13,629 nt of DNA from contig JAFLUO010000020.1 in assembly GCA_022508705.1 (NCBI GenBank), forward strand, positions 1 through 13,629, given 5' to 3'. This document shows, piece by piece, positions 6,538 to 13,478 of this stretch (positions are counted from its first letter, which is position 1; the number at the start of each line of letters is the position of its first letter). Below the pieces are notes generated by a model that saw only the letters and a program-made list of their open reading frames with translations, was not told the origin of the DNA and made no database searches. The translations under genes were made by a program, and so were the position numbers. The DNA is from Oscillospiraceae bacterium (GTDB lineage: Bacteria; Bacillota; Clostridia; Oscillospirales; Acutalibacteraceae).

Positions 6538-6959
6538 ATGAAAAAAAGCAAGTAAAACTGACACTCACCTTTGAGCGTGACGGAGAAGACGGCAAAGAAA
6601 CGGAAAGCTTTTCCTGCAAAGGCGAAATGTCATTTGAAGATACAAAAACCCGAATAAACTACTCCCGAAAAGACGGGGATATGACAGAAGATGTTACCGT
6701 TACTGTGCATACCGACGGCAGAGCGGAAATCGACAGAACGGGCGGCGGATATAAAAGCAGACTATTCATTCGCAATGAAAAGATAATTCCTGCAAATTAT
6801 TTAACGCCCTATGGGGTTATGGACATAAGCACAAAGGGCAATTTCGTCAATTTCGTTTATGACGGCAAAGACGGAGTTTTAAAGCTCTCATACGACCTGT
6901 TGTTTTCAGGTAAGTTTTATTCCGTCAATAATGTAATCGTTAAAATAGAAGAGAATTAA
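6534..6959 (+). CDS. DUF1934 (YwiB-like) beta-barrel protein
   Basis: The ATG at 6534 overlaps the ddl stop as ATGA and follows AGGAAG by a normal distance, giving 141 residues; a longer frame from 6501 has no such support and would overlap ddl by 37 bases. The sequence is nearly all alternating beta-strand, soluble, with no signal peptide. The C-terminal half carries the DUF1934 pattern: TPYGVMDIST (residues 92-101), then a short strand and LKLSYDLLFSGKFYSVNNVIVKI near the end. Family members such as Bacillus YwiB are small calycin-like barrels of unknown function often found directly upstream of argS, as here. The biochemical role is not known; conserved linkage to argS suggests a link to growth or translation, but that is inference. 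Confidence 0.85.
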   Translation: MNEKKQVKLTLTFERDGEDGKETESFSCKGEMSFEDTKTRINYSRKDGDMTEDVTVTVHTDGRAEIDRTGGGYKSRLFIRNEKIIPANYLTPYGVMDISTKGNFVNFVYDGKDGVLKLSYDLLFSGKFYSVNNVIVKIEEN

Positions 6960-6984
6960 AATAAAGGATAAATGGTGATTTTGA

Positions 6985-8730
6985 ATGTCAAAAATCGTTA
7001 AAAAAGCAACTGACTCTCTTTATGAGTTGATAGTAAATTCACTTGAAAAGTCAATAGAAGACGGCGCTTTGCCAAAGGCGGAAATACCGCAGTTCAATAT
7101 TGAAATTCCTGCAAACCGTGACAACGGCGATTATTCGTCAAATGTTGCATTTGTCTGCGCAAAGGCATTCCGTCAGGCGCCGAGAAAAATCGCAGATGAA
7201 ATAGCAAAAAATATTTCTCTTGAGGGTTCTTATTTCACAAAATGTGAGGTAGCAGGAGCAGGTTTCCTTAATTTCTTTTTATCAGCGGAATTTTACGCCG
7301 ATGTTTTGATTGACATTTATACTTTAGGTGAAAATTACGGCAGAAGTGATTTCGGTAAAGGCAAAAAATATAATGTTGAATTCGTTTCGGCAAACCCCAC
7401 AGGACCTATGCATATGGGTAATGCCAGGGGCGGAGCTTTGGGCGACTGTCTTGCCGCCGTGCTTGATTTTGCAGGGTATGAAACCGAGCGTGAATTTTAT
7501 GTTAACGATGCAGGTAATCAGATTGAAAAATTTGCTCTTTCACTTGACATTCGCTATCAGCAGTTAATTCTCGGTGAAGATGCCGTTGAGCTTCCCGAAG
7601 ACAGCTATCACGGTGCGGACATAACCGAGCGTGCGGCACAGTTCAGAGAAAAATTCGGCGACGAATATTTAAACAAGTCAACGGAAGAGAGAAGAAAAGC
7701 ACTTGTAGAATTTGCCCTTCCTCTCAACATTCAGAAGATGCACGAAAACATGGCGAAATACCGCATAAATTACAATACATGGTTTTTGGAAAGCACTCTT
7801 CACAACAGCGGCGACGTTAAAGAGTGTATTGACTATTTAACAAAAAAGGGTCTCACATACGAAAAGGACGGAGCCTTGTGGTATAAAAACATTCAGGTGC
7901 AGACCGAAATGCTCAAAGAGCAGGGGAAAACGCAGGAAGATATTGACAAGTTAGAGCTTAAAGACGATGTTCTTATCCGCCAAAACGGAAATCCCACATA
8001 TTTTGCGGCGGATATTGCTTATCACCGCAATAAATTAGTAACAAGGGGTTTTGACAAAGCCATTGATGTTTGGGGCGCAGACCACCACGGCCACGTTGCA
8101 CGAATGAAAGGCGTTTTGCGTGCTCTTGACCTTGATGAATCAAGACTTGACGTTATTTTAATGCAGCTTGTAAACTTAGTTAAAGACGGAAAGCCCGTTA
8201 AAATGTCAAAGCGTACGGGTAAGGCGATAACACTTACAGACCTTCTTGATGAGATCCCCGTTGATGCAGTAAGATTTCTTTTCAATATGCGTGAGCCAGG
8301 CTCGGCCATGGATTTTGACCTTGATTTAGCGGTTGAGCAGTCGTCAAAGAACCCTGTTTATTACTGTCAGTATGCAAACGCGAGAATCCACAGTATTATT
8401 AAGAAAATCGAGGCCGACGGTGTAACCCTTCGCGAATGTGAAAAATCAGAACTTTTAAAACTCAACGCTCCTGAAGAAATTGAACTTATTAAGCACCTTG
8501 CATCCTTTACAGAGGAAATTCAAAATGCGGCTAAAAATTACGACCCCGCAAAAATCACACGTTACTGCATTGATTTGGCTACACTCTTCCATAAGTTCTA
8601 CAATGCTTGCCGTGTTGCAGTTGAAGATGAAAGTTTAATGCAGGCAAGACTTTACCTTTGCAAATGCGTAATGACAACCATTACAAACGTGCTTACAATG
8701 TTCAGTATTTCCGTGCCCGAGTCAATGTAA
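6985..8730 (+). CDS. argS: Arginyl-tRNA synthetase
   Basis: This class I aminoacyl-tRNA synthetase charges tRNA-Arg with arginine in the cytosol. Its 581 residues fit the family. The N-terminal tRNA-binding domain covers about 1-110. SANPTGPMHMGNARGG (135-150) contains the HIGH-type ATP-binding motif as HMGN, and FYVNDAGNQIEKF (171-183) follows in the usual place. WGADHHGH (363-370) and KMSKRTGKAI (406-415) complete the Rossmann active site; KMSKR is the KMSKS-type loop. The helical DALR anticodon-binding domain spans about 454-581 and ends ISVPESM, close to the usual end. A stop codon (TGA at 6982-6984) lies immediately before the ATG, so no upstream extension is possible. The ribosome binding site GGTGAT is 5 bases away. 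It is the third gene of the ddl operon. Confidence 0.97.
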   Translation: MSKIVKKATDSLYELIVNSLEKSIEDGALPKAEIPQFNIEIPANRDNGDYSSNVAFVCAKAFRQAPRKIADEIAKNISLEGSYFTKCEVAGAGFLNFFLSAEFYADVLIDIYTLGENYGRSDFGKGKKYNVEFVSANPTGPMHMGNARGGALGDCLAAVLDFAGYETEREFYVNDAGNQIEKFALSLDIRYQQLILGEDAVELPEDSYHGADITERAAQFREKFGDEYLNKSTEERRKALVEFALPLNIQKMHENMAKYRINYNTWFLESTLHNSGDVKECIDYLTKKGLTYEKDGALWYKNIQVQTEMLKEQGKTQEDIDKLELKDDVLIRQNGNPTYFAADIAYHRNKLVTRGFDKAIDVWGADHHGHVARMKGVLRALDLDESRLDVILMQLVNLVKDGKPVKMSKRTGKAITLTDLLDEIPVDAVRFLFNMREPGSAMDFDLDLAVEQSSKNPVYYCQYANARIHSIIKKIEADGVTLRECEKSELLKLNAPEEIELIKHLASFTEEIQNAAKNYDPAKITRYCIDLATLFHKFYNACRVAVEDESLMQARLYLCKCVMTTITNVLTMFSISVPESM

Positions 8731-8731
8731 A

Positions 8732-9214
8732 ATGAAAATGAAAAGTAAAATCATATCAGTCGCAGTCGTTTTGGCTTTATTGTTGAGCATAACAGCCTGC
8801 GGAAATAAAACAGACATAAAAACTGATGATATAAGCAGTAACACATCAGGTGAAACTTTGAATACGAAAGAGCAAGCGGGCGAAACCATGAATGTAAATA
8901 TAAACGGAACGGATTATGTTATCAATTTAGAGGACAATGCAACCGTAAGAGAACTTTGCGGCAAATTGCCGATTGAATGCGAGATGCAAGAGTTAAACGG
9001 TAACGAAAAGTATGTGTACATGGATTTTTCATTGCCCACATCTCCGAGCAATCCAAAGCATATCAACGCAGGTGACGTAATGCTGTTCGGGGACAGTTGC
9101 GTGGTAATTTTTTATAAATCCTTTAACACATCTTACAGCTACACAAAAATCGGGCATATAGATAACCTGCCCGATTTAGGCAACGGCGACGTAAAGGTTA
9201 AATTTTATAAATAA
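8732..9214 (+). CDS. Lipoprotein with cyclophilin-like fold domain
   Basis: The product has 160 residues. A basic start, a hydrophobic core (7-18) and the lipobox ITAC make Cys23 the likely lipidated residue, so the protein should sit on the outer membrane face. A polar linker (24-51) leads to a domain starting MNVNINGTDYVINLEDN. The domain continues VRELCGKLPIECEMQELNGNEKYVYMD, then AGDVMLFGDSCVVIFYKSF and SYSYTKIGHIDN. This is the pattern of the small bacterial cyclophilin-like fold family (Cyclophil_like2 type). Members of that family generally lack demonstrated prolyl isomerase activity, so the fold should not be read as that enzyme. The start is one base after the argS stop with no clear Shine-Dalgarno, so translation is probably coupled to argS; an ATG two codons downstream is an alternative. 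It is the last gene before the terminator at 9258-9295. Confidence 0.85.
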   Translation: MKMKSKIISVAVVLALLLSITACGNKTDIKTDDISSNTSGETLNTKEQAGETMNVNINGTDYVINLEDNATVRELCGKLPIECEMQELNGNEKYVYMDFSLPTSPSNPKHINAGDVMLFGDSCVVIFYKSFNTSYSYTKIGHIDNLPDLGNGDVKVKFYK

Positions 9215-9219
9215 GCAAA

Positions 9220-9254
9220 GTGAATAATGAATAGTGAAAAGTGAACAGTGAAGA
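9220..9254. repeat. Heptanucleotide tandem repeat, five copies
   Basis: Five consecutive 7-base units fit the consensus GTGAANA: GTGAATA, ATGAATA, GTGAAAA, GTGAACA, GTGAAGA. A further degenerate unit may follow (9255-9261). The array lies between the end of the cyclophilin-like gene and the operon terminator. It carries no open frame of note. Confidence 0.8.
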
Positions 9255-9257
9255 AGT

Positions 9258-9295
9258 AAAAATCGACAAACCTCTTACGAGATTTGTCGATTTTT
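9258..9295. terminator. Bidirectional terminator shared by the ddl-argS operon and tRNA-Gly
   Basis: A 13-base arm (9258-9270) and its perfect inverted copy (9283-9295) form a strong stem. Inside it, CTC and GAG can pair around a TTAC loop. Because the arms begin with AAAAA and end with TTTTT, the hairpin gives a U-tract in both directions. On the plus strand it ends the ddl-argS operon; on the minus strand it begins at the last base of the tRNA CCA end. Confidence 0.9.
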
Positions 9296-9368
9296 GGAGC
9301 GGATAATGGGAATCGAACCCACCTCCTCAGCTTGGGAAGCTGATATTCTACCGATGAACTATATCCGC
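9295..9368 (-). tRNA. tRNA-Gly (anticodon CCC)
   Basis: The minus strand folds into a full cloverleaf of 74 bases including an encoded CCA (9297-9295). The acceptor arms GCGGATA and TATCCGC pair perfectly. The D-arm contains GTTC...GAAT with a short loop. The anticodon stem TCAGC/GCTGA holds the loop TTCCCAA, so bases 34-36 read CCC and decode GGG. The T-arm has the GGTTCGATTCC core. The discriminator base is U, as expected for bacterial tRNA-Gly. A tRNA with anticodon UCC usually also reads GGG, so this gene is probably a dedicated minor isoacceptor. Confidence 0.95.
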
Positions 9369-9412
9369 ACGAATGAGTGTATTAAATTAAGCTATAATAA
9401 ACGCCGACATAT

Positions 9413-9441
9413 ATTCTAACATATAACACTCATTTTTTCAA
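9413..9441 (-). promoter_or_regulatory. Promoter of tRNA-Gly
   Basis: On the minus strand TTGAAA (9436-9441) and TAGAAT (9413-9418) are separated by 17 bases. The implied start leaves about 38 bases of leader before the tRNA. The -35 box is 14 bases past the stop of the yfbR-like gene, so the tRNA can be made on its own or by read-through from the upstream operon, for which I see no separate terminator. Confidence 0.65.
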
Positions 9442-9454
9442 TCATATTTTGTCG

Positions 9455-10042
9455 TTATTTTTTCATTTGGTCAATTGTTTTTTCAAACGACGGTACAAAT
9501 TCTTCTAAAAAGATTTTTGCTTCTTCACAATCAAGCCGTTGAAGCGTTTTTGTTATTGTCTTTTCCGCCTCGCAGAACTCACGGTTGCCCGCCAGCCGTT
9601 CCTCAATACATTTTAAATAAGCACATATTTTATCAGCCGATTTCACAAGACGCCAAAGTTCTTTGTCATCGGCTTTTTTCTTAAAAAGTGGCTCGTAATT
9701 TCTCCTTAAATCGTCGGGAAGCATAGAGAGAAGCTGTTTTGAGGCGTTTTTCTCCACCGCCTTGTATGCGGACTTCGTTTCCTCGCTGTAATATTTAACG
9801 GGCGTGGGCAAATCCCCAGTTATAATCTCAGGCAAATCGTGGTAAAGACCCAAAAGCGATGCCCGCTCAGCGTTGTAATTTTTGCCCAATCTCTCATTGC
9901 CGATAACTGCAAGTGCGTATGAAATTTGTGCAACCTCTGCTGAATGCTCTGAAAGAGTTTCATAGCGGGTGTTGCGCATAAGCGCCCAGCGGTTTATGTA
10001 TTTTGTTCTTGCGGCAAATGCAAAAAAGTCAGACATTCCCAT
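9455..10042 (-). CDS. yfbR: 5'-deoxynucleotidase, YfbR family (HD domain)
   Basis: This HD-domain phosphohydrolase removes the 5'-phosphate from deoxyribonucleoside monophosphates in the cytosol. The 195 residues align along their whole length with my recollection of E. coli YfbR (about 199 residues). INRWALMRNTRYETLSEHS (16-34) carries the substrate-contacting Arg18-Trp19 pair and metal ligand His33. YHDLPEIITGDLPTPVKY (67-84) carries the His68-Asp69 pair, Glu72 and Asp77. VKSADKICAYLKC (133-145) carries metal ligand Asp137. All the expected metal and catalytic residues are present at the same numbers. EEFVPSF near the C-terminus is another family hallmark. It lies 3 bases after the dCMP deaminase gene, with GAGGAT as ribosome binding site inside that gene, and is the last protein gene of the operon. 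Confidence 0.93.
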   Translation of the reverse strand: MGMSDFFAFAARTKYINRWALMRNTRYETLSEHSAEVAQISYALAVIGNERLGKNYNAERASLLGLYHDLPEIITGDLPTPVKYYSEETKSAYKAVEKNASKQLLSMLPDDLRRNYEPLFKKKADDKELWRLVKSADKICAYLKCIEERLAGNREFCEAEKTITKTLQRLDCEEAKIFLEEFVPSFEKTIDQMKK

Positions 10043-10045
10043 CTT

Positions 10046-10543
10046 CTATATATCCTCTTCTTTAAAGTTGATAATAAGCTTGTCGTGGGTCATGCTGATT
10101 TTCGTGTATTTAACCCCTGCCGCATCAAACATTCTGCGTGAAGCGCGGTTACCCACGGTGTCGTAATATTTGTCTGATATATAAAGAACTTCTTTAATTC
10201 CGCTTTGAATTATAGCTTTAGCGCATTCGTTGCAGGGAAAAAGGGCAACGTAAATTTTTGAGCCTTCAAGGTTTCTGCCGCCTGCATTTAAAATGGCATT
10301 AAGCTCTGCGTGGCAAACATAAGGGTATTTTGTTTCATATTCATCGCCTGCTCTGTCCCACGGGAAAGTGTCGTCGTCACAGCCTCTGGGAAAGCCGTTG
10401 TAGCCCATAGACATAATTCTGTTTTGGTCATTTACAATACATGCGCCCACCTGCGTGCTGGGGTCTTTGCTCCTGTAGGATGAAAGCATTGCAATTCCCA
10501 TAAAATATTCGTCCCACGAAATATAGTCTTTTCTCTTTGCCAT
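10046..10543 (-). CDS. dCMP deaminase (ComEB-like)
   Basis: This zinc enzyme deaminates dCMP to dUMP, the precursor for dTMP. It has 165 residues, typical of the family. STQVGACIVND (29-39) and GYNGFPRGCDD (47-57) form the N-terminal substrate-binding part. CHAELNAI (77-84) contains the zinc ligand His78 and the proton-shuttling Glu80. PCNECAKAI (103-111) gives zinc ligands Cys104 and Cys107. The presence of GYNGFPRGC and the full length distinguish it from cytidine deaminase or guanine deaminase. Bacillus ComEB is the close relative; that competence name does not imply a role in DNA uptake here, since no comE genes are adjacent. The ribosome binding site GGAG lies in the 15-base gap after rarA. 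The next gene is YfbR, which acts on the same class of monophosphates. Confidence 0.93.
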   Translation of the reverse strand: MAKRKDYISWDEYFMGIAMLSSYRSKDPSTQVGACIVNDQNRIMSMGYNGFPRGCDDDTFPWDRAGDEYETKYPYVCHAELNAILNAGGRNLEGSKIYVALFPCNECAKAIIQSGIKEVLYISDKYYDTVGNRASRRMFDAAGVKYTKISMTHDKLIINFKEEDI

Positions 10544-10558
10544 AATAATGCTCCTTTT

Positions 10559-11827
10559 TTATTCGCCTTTTATCTTTTTCCAATATTCGCTTTTTGCCGA
10601 TTCGGTTTTATTCTCACCGAAAGTGTAATATTTTCTGTCTTTTATTGCATCAGGCAGATATTGTTGTTCCACCCATCTGTTAGGATAGTCGTGCGGATAT
10701 TTGTAAAACTGTCCTTTAACCTCAGCGTCCTCTCCGTCAAAATGCTTGTTTTGAAGAGTTCTCGGAATCCTGCCGTAATTACCTGCCTGAACATCCGCCA
10801 GCGCCGCAGAAATAGCCGCATCTCCAGTGTTACTTTTAGGGCTTGTTGCAACCAAAATTACTGCATCGGCAAGGGGAATTTTCGCCTCAGGCATTCCCAC
10901 CTGCAACGCTATGTCGCAAGCGCTTTTTACAATAGGAATAATGCTCGGATAAGCAAGACCCACATCCTCACAGGCGCAAACCAAAAGTCTTCGTATTGCC
11001 GAGGGCATATCTCCTGACTCCAAAAGGCGAGCGAGATAATGAAGTGCGGCGTCAGGGTCGCTTCCGCGCATAGATTTTTGGAATGCGGATAAAATATCGT
11101 AATGCTCGTCACCGAATTTGTCATAGCGGAAAGTGTTTTTCGCCGTAAGACTGCCAACACTTTCCAGCGTTATTTTCCTGTTGCCGTCACTGTCTGGCTT
11201 TGCGGCAAGGACTGAAAGTTCTGTGAAATTCAGCGATTTTCTCACATCACCGCCGCAAGCAGTCGCAATATGTTCAGGCACGCCGTCCTCAAACGTAATT
11301 TTTGTGCCAAGCTCTTCTTCCAAGAATTTAAATCCCCGTAAAATAGCGGGCAAGGTTTCCTCAGGTATAACCGATTTGAATTCAAAAACCGTACAGCGTG
11401 AAAGAACGGCGCTGTATATATAAAAATACGGATTTTCGGTCGTGGAAGCTATAAGCGTGATTTTTCCGCTTTCAATATATTCAAGCAATGACTGTTGCTG
11501 GCGTTTATTGAAATACTGAATCTCATCAAGATAAAGCAAAATCCCGTTAGGAGCGGCAAATGTGTCAATCTCGCTGACAATATCACGAATATCCGCCGTT
11601 GAAGCGTTTGTGCCGTTAAGGTGATGAAGTTTTTTATCCGTCATTTTTGCAATTATGCGGGCAAGAGTTGTTTTACCCGTGCCTGACGGACCGTAAAAAA
11701 TCAAATTCGGGCAAACGCCGCTTTCAATTATGCACCGAAGGGGCATTCCTTCACCTAAAAGATGCTTTTGACCGACAATATCTTCAATTTTTTGTGGGCG
11801 GAGCCTGTCCGCAAGGGGTGTCGCCAT
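10559..11827 (-). CDS. rarA: Replication-associated recombination protein RarA (MgsA), AAA+ ATPase
   Basis: RarA is a clamp-loader-related ATPase that acts at stalled or gapped replication forks. The 422 residues match the family. PLADRLRPQKIEDIVGQKHL (4-23) is the usual N-terminus. GPSGTGKTT (46-54) is Walker A with Lys52. LLYLDEIQYFNKRQQ (97-111) is Walker B with Asp101-Glu102. IASTTENP (126-133) is sensor 1, and LSRC (142-145) carries the arginine finger. GGDVRKSLN is the sensor 2 region. The C-terminal half contains SMRGSDPDAALHYLARLLE and EDVGLAYP, the RarA tetramerisation/C-terminal domain, which separates it from RuvB and DnaX. AGGA overlaps the stop of the HAD gene, so the two are tightly coupled. 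It is the third gene of the 13319-9455 operon. Confidence 0.95.
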   Translation of the reverse strand: MATPLADRLRPQKIEDIVGQKHLLGEGMPLRCIIESGVCPNLIFYGPSGTGKTTLARIIAKMTDKKLHHLNGTNASTADIRDIVSEIDTFAAPNGILLYLDEIQYFNKRQQQSLLEYIESGKITLIASTTENPYFYIYSAVLSRCTVFEFKSVIPEETLPAILRGFKFLEEELGTKITFEDGVPEHIATACGGDVRKSLNFTELSVLAAKPDSDGNRKITLESVGSLTAKNTFRYDKFGDEHYDILSAFQKSMRGSDPDAALHYLARLLESGDMPSAIRRLLVCACEDVGLAYPSIIPIVKSACDIALQVGMPEAKIPLADAVILVATSPKSNTGDAAISAALADVQAGNYGRIPRTLQNKHFDGEDAEVKGQFYKYPHDYPNRWVEQQYLPDAIKDRKYYTFGENKTESAKSEYWKKIKGE

Positions 11828-11836
11828 AATTTTTCC

Positions 11837-12484
11837 TCATTTCAATATGTCGAAAATGTCTTCGGGTCTTTCAATGATGTAATCAGCATTGTATTCCTCA
11901 AATTCCGCTCTGTTTCCGAATCCGAAAAGCACGGCACAGCAGGGAACGCCTGCCTCATGAGCACCTTGAATGTCAAAAAGTCTGTCACCAACCATTAAAG
12001 TGTTATCGGTGTTAGCGCCCAAAGCGTTCATAGCATCTTTGATAACTGTTGTTTTGCTCTCTTTAATGTTGTCAAACTGCGTTCCGCCGATATAACTGAA
12101 ATATTTTTTTATATCTCTTTGCTCGCATATATCGTTAATAAACTTAATTGGCTTTGAGGATGCCGTGCTGAGAATATAACCCTCGTTTTGAAGCCTTTCA
12201 AGCATTTCGGGGATTCCGTCATAAACACGGTTTTCAAGATAACCTATTTTTCTGTAACGCTCGCGGTATTTGTCCGTCATTTCGTAAGCGTGGTCGGAAG
12301 TAAATCCGCAATATTTTGTAAAGCTGTAATGCAGGGGAGGACCTACAAATTTTTTGAGTAACTCTTCGCTTGGCGTTCCGTGGCCGAGAGCTTCAAAGGC
12401 GTATGTAAGACTTTTAAAAATCCCCTCGGACGAGTCCACAAGAGTTCCGTCAAAATCGAATAAAATATATTTAAAATTACTCAT
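11837..12484 (-). CDS. HAD-superfamily phosphatase, phosphoglycolate phosphatase-like (subfamily IA)
   Basis: The product has 215 residues and no signal. DFDGTLVDS (10-18) is HAD motif I with nucleophile Asp10 and acid/base Asp12. An alpha-helical cap (about 18-85) of the Gph/PpaX type follows. STASSKP (106-112) gives the motif II serine, KESKTTVI the motif III Lys144, and MVGDRLFDIQGA (164-175) motif IV with Asp167 and Asp171. All catalytic residues are present. The substrate cannot be read from the sequence; phosphoglycolate, pyrophosphate and sugar phosphates are all possible for this subfamily. The start overlaps the end of the epimerase gene by 8 bases and has only a distant GGAG, so translation is probably coupled. 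Its neighbours are a sugar epimerase and RarA. Confidence 0.9.
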   Translation of the reverse strand: MSNFKYILFDFDGTLVDSSEGIFKSLTYAFEALGHGTPSEELLKKFVGPPLHYSFTKYCGFTSDHAYEMTDKYRERYRKIGYLENRVYDGIPEMLERLQNEGYILSTASSKPIKFINDICEQRDIKKYFSYIGGTQFDNIKESKTTVIKDAMNALGANTDNTLMVGDRLFDIQGAHEAGVPCCAVLFGFGNRAEFEEYNADYIIERPEDIFDILK

Positions 12485-13319
12485 TGATTACGATTTCATA
12501 CTCCTTTTTAAAGGTTTCACCTGCTAAGAGCCTATTTCCCCATTCGCGGTTTGTTAAATCGCAGTCAAAATCCGCTGCGTCTGCTCTGCCGTACCAAGGC
12601 TCAATACAAACGAAAGGTGCATTTTTCTTTACGGGCGACCAAATCCCGAAAAGGGGAGCGGTGAAATTCACGGTTACAAATTCCTTGCCGTCATTTAAAA
12701 GCTGTACACTCGTAATACCGCTGTTTTCAATTATGAGCGCATCACGGTCAAAAATATCATCTGTCAAAACAAAACTGCTTTCAAGTGGGTATTTTTTAGG
12801 AAGATAAAGCCCCTCTGCATTTAAAACGGAATATTCCAAATTATCTTTGTTCATTGAAAGAACGGTTTTTCCCTTTTCGCAGTTAAATGCAGGGTGAGCG
12901 CCGATTGAAAAGTACATTTCACAGTCGTTTGTATTCGTAACGCTCCATTTAACACGGATTTTGTTATCAGTTAATTCAAAGGAGCAAACAAGACGGAACT
13001 TAAACGGATAGTTTTTGAGAGTATCTGAATTTTCCTTAAGTTCAAAGGAAACTGAATTTTCCGTCTTTTGAATGAGAGTAAAGTCGCAGTCCCTTGCAAA
13101 GCCGTGCTGAGGAAGAGAATATTCTTTACCGTCGCAAACGGATTTTAAATTCTTGTATTTGCCCACAACGGGAAAAAGCACGGGGCTTCTTCTGCCCCAA
13201 AACTGTTTGTCGCCCTGCCAAAGATATTCCTTTTGGCTTTTAATCCCGAAAACCGACGAAAGCTCTGCACCGTGTTCGTTTATTTCAATTTTTAAAATGT
13301 CATTTTTTAATATTTGCAT
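12477..13319 (-). CDS. Aldose 1-epimerase family protein, LacX type
   Basis: This is a galactose-mutarotase-fold protein of 280 residues, cytosolic. Aldose 1-epimerases interconvert the alpha and beta anomers of free sugars; LacX/YeaD relatives may use sugar phosphates. Visible family motifs are RRSPVLFPVVGKY (43-55), LPQHGFARD (69-77) with the candidate catalytic His72, IGAHPAFN (139-146) with His142, and CIEPWYGRAD (238-247) with the candidate base Glu240. The short length and these LacX-like motifs separate it from classical GalM of about 340 residues. It is the first gene of the minus operon, with AGGAG 9 bases before the ATG and a near-consensus promoter. No other sugar-utilisation gene is adjacent, so the true substrate is open. 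Confidence 0.9.
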   Translation of the reverse strand: MQILKNDILKIEINEHGAELSSVFGIKSQKEYLWQGDKQFWGRRSPVLFPVVGKYKNLKSVCDGKEYSLPQHGFARDCDFTLIQKTENSVSFELKENSDTLKNYPFKFRLVCSFELTDNKIRVKWSVTNTNDCEMYFSIGAHPAFNCEKGKTVLSMNKDNLEYSVLNAEGLYLPKKYPLESSFVLTDDIFDRDALIIENSGITSVQLLNDGKEFVTVNFTAPLFGIWSPVKKNAPFVCIEPWYGRADAADFDCDLTNREWGNRLLAGETFKKEYEIVINE

Positions 13320-13347
13320 AAAAATATACTCCTAAAATTATAATGTA

Positions 13348-13376
13348 ATTATACAATATTCGATTTATTTATTCAA
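13348..13376 (-). promoter_or_regulatory. Promoter of the epimerase-HAD-rarA-deaminase-yfbR operon
   Basis: On the minus strand TTGAAT (13371-13376) is followed after 17 bases by a perfect TATAAT (13348-13353). The implied start lies about 22 bases upstream of the ATG at 13319. This is the strongest promoter by consensus in the window. Confidence 0.8.
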
Positions 13377-13443
13377 TGATTTTGCAAACATTTGTTTCAG
13401 CGTTTTCTACAAAAATAAAAAAATATAAAAAAGGGCTTTTATT

Positions 13444-13472
13444 TTGCACAGAATGGTGATATACTATATAAG
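13444..13472 (+). promoter_or_regulatory. Candidate promoter(s) of murA
   Basis: TTGCAC (13444-13449) and TATAAG (13467-13472) are 17 bases apart. An overlapping alternative is the extended -10 TGATATACT (13457-13465), whose -35 would be the poor TTTTAT. Either gives a murA leader of about 100 bases. The true start cannot be decided from sequence. Confidence 0.55.
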
Positions 13473-13478
13473 GCATTT

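Noticed and set aside
6960..6984. T-box riboswitch before argS
   Set aside because: Only 25 bases separate the DUF1934 stop from argS, and the operon leader before ddl is about 45 bases, far too short for a T-box.
9372..9434. Inverted repeat AATGAGTGT / ACACTCATT around the tRNA promoter
   Set aside because: Nine matching bases with a 45-base spacer are expected a few times by chance in a window this size, and no mechanism needs it.
10661..11017. Plus-strand frame of 118 codons inside rarA
   Set aside because: It is an antisense shadow of the conserved C-terminal half of RarA, with no promoter or ribosome binding site.
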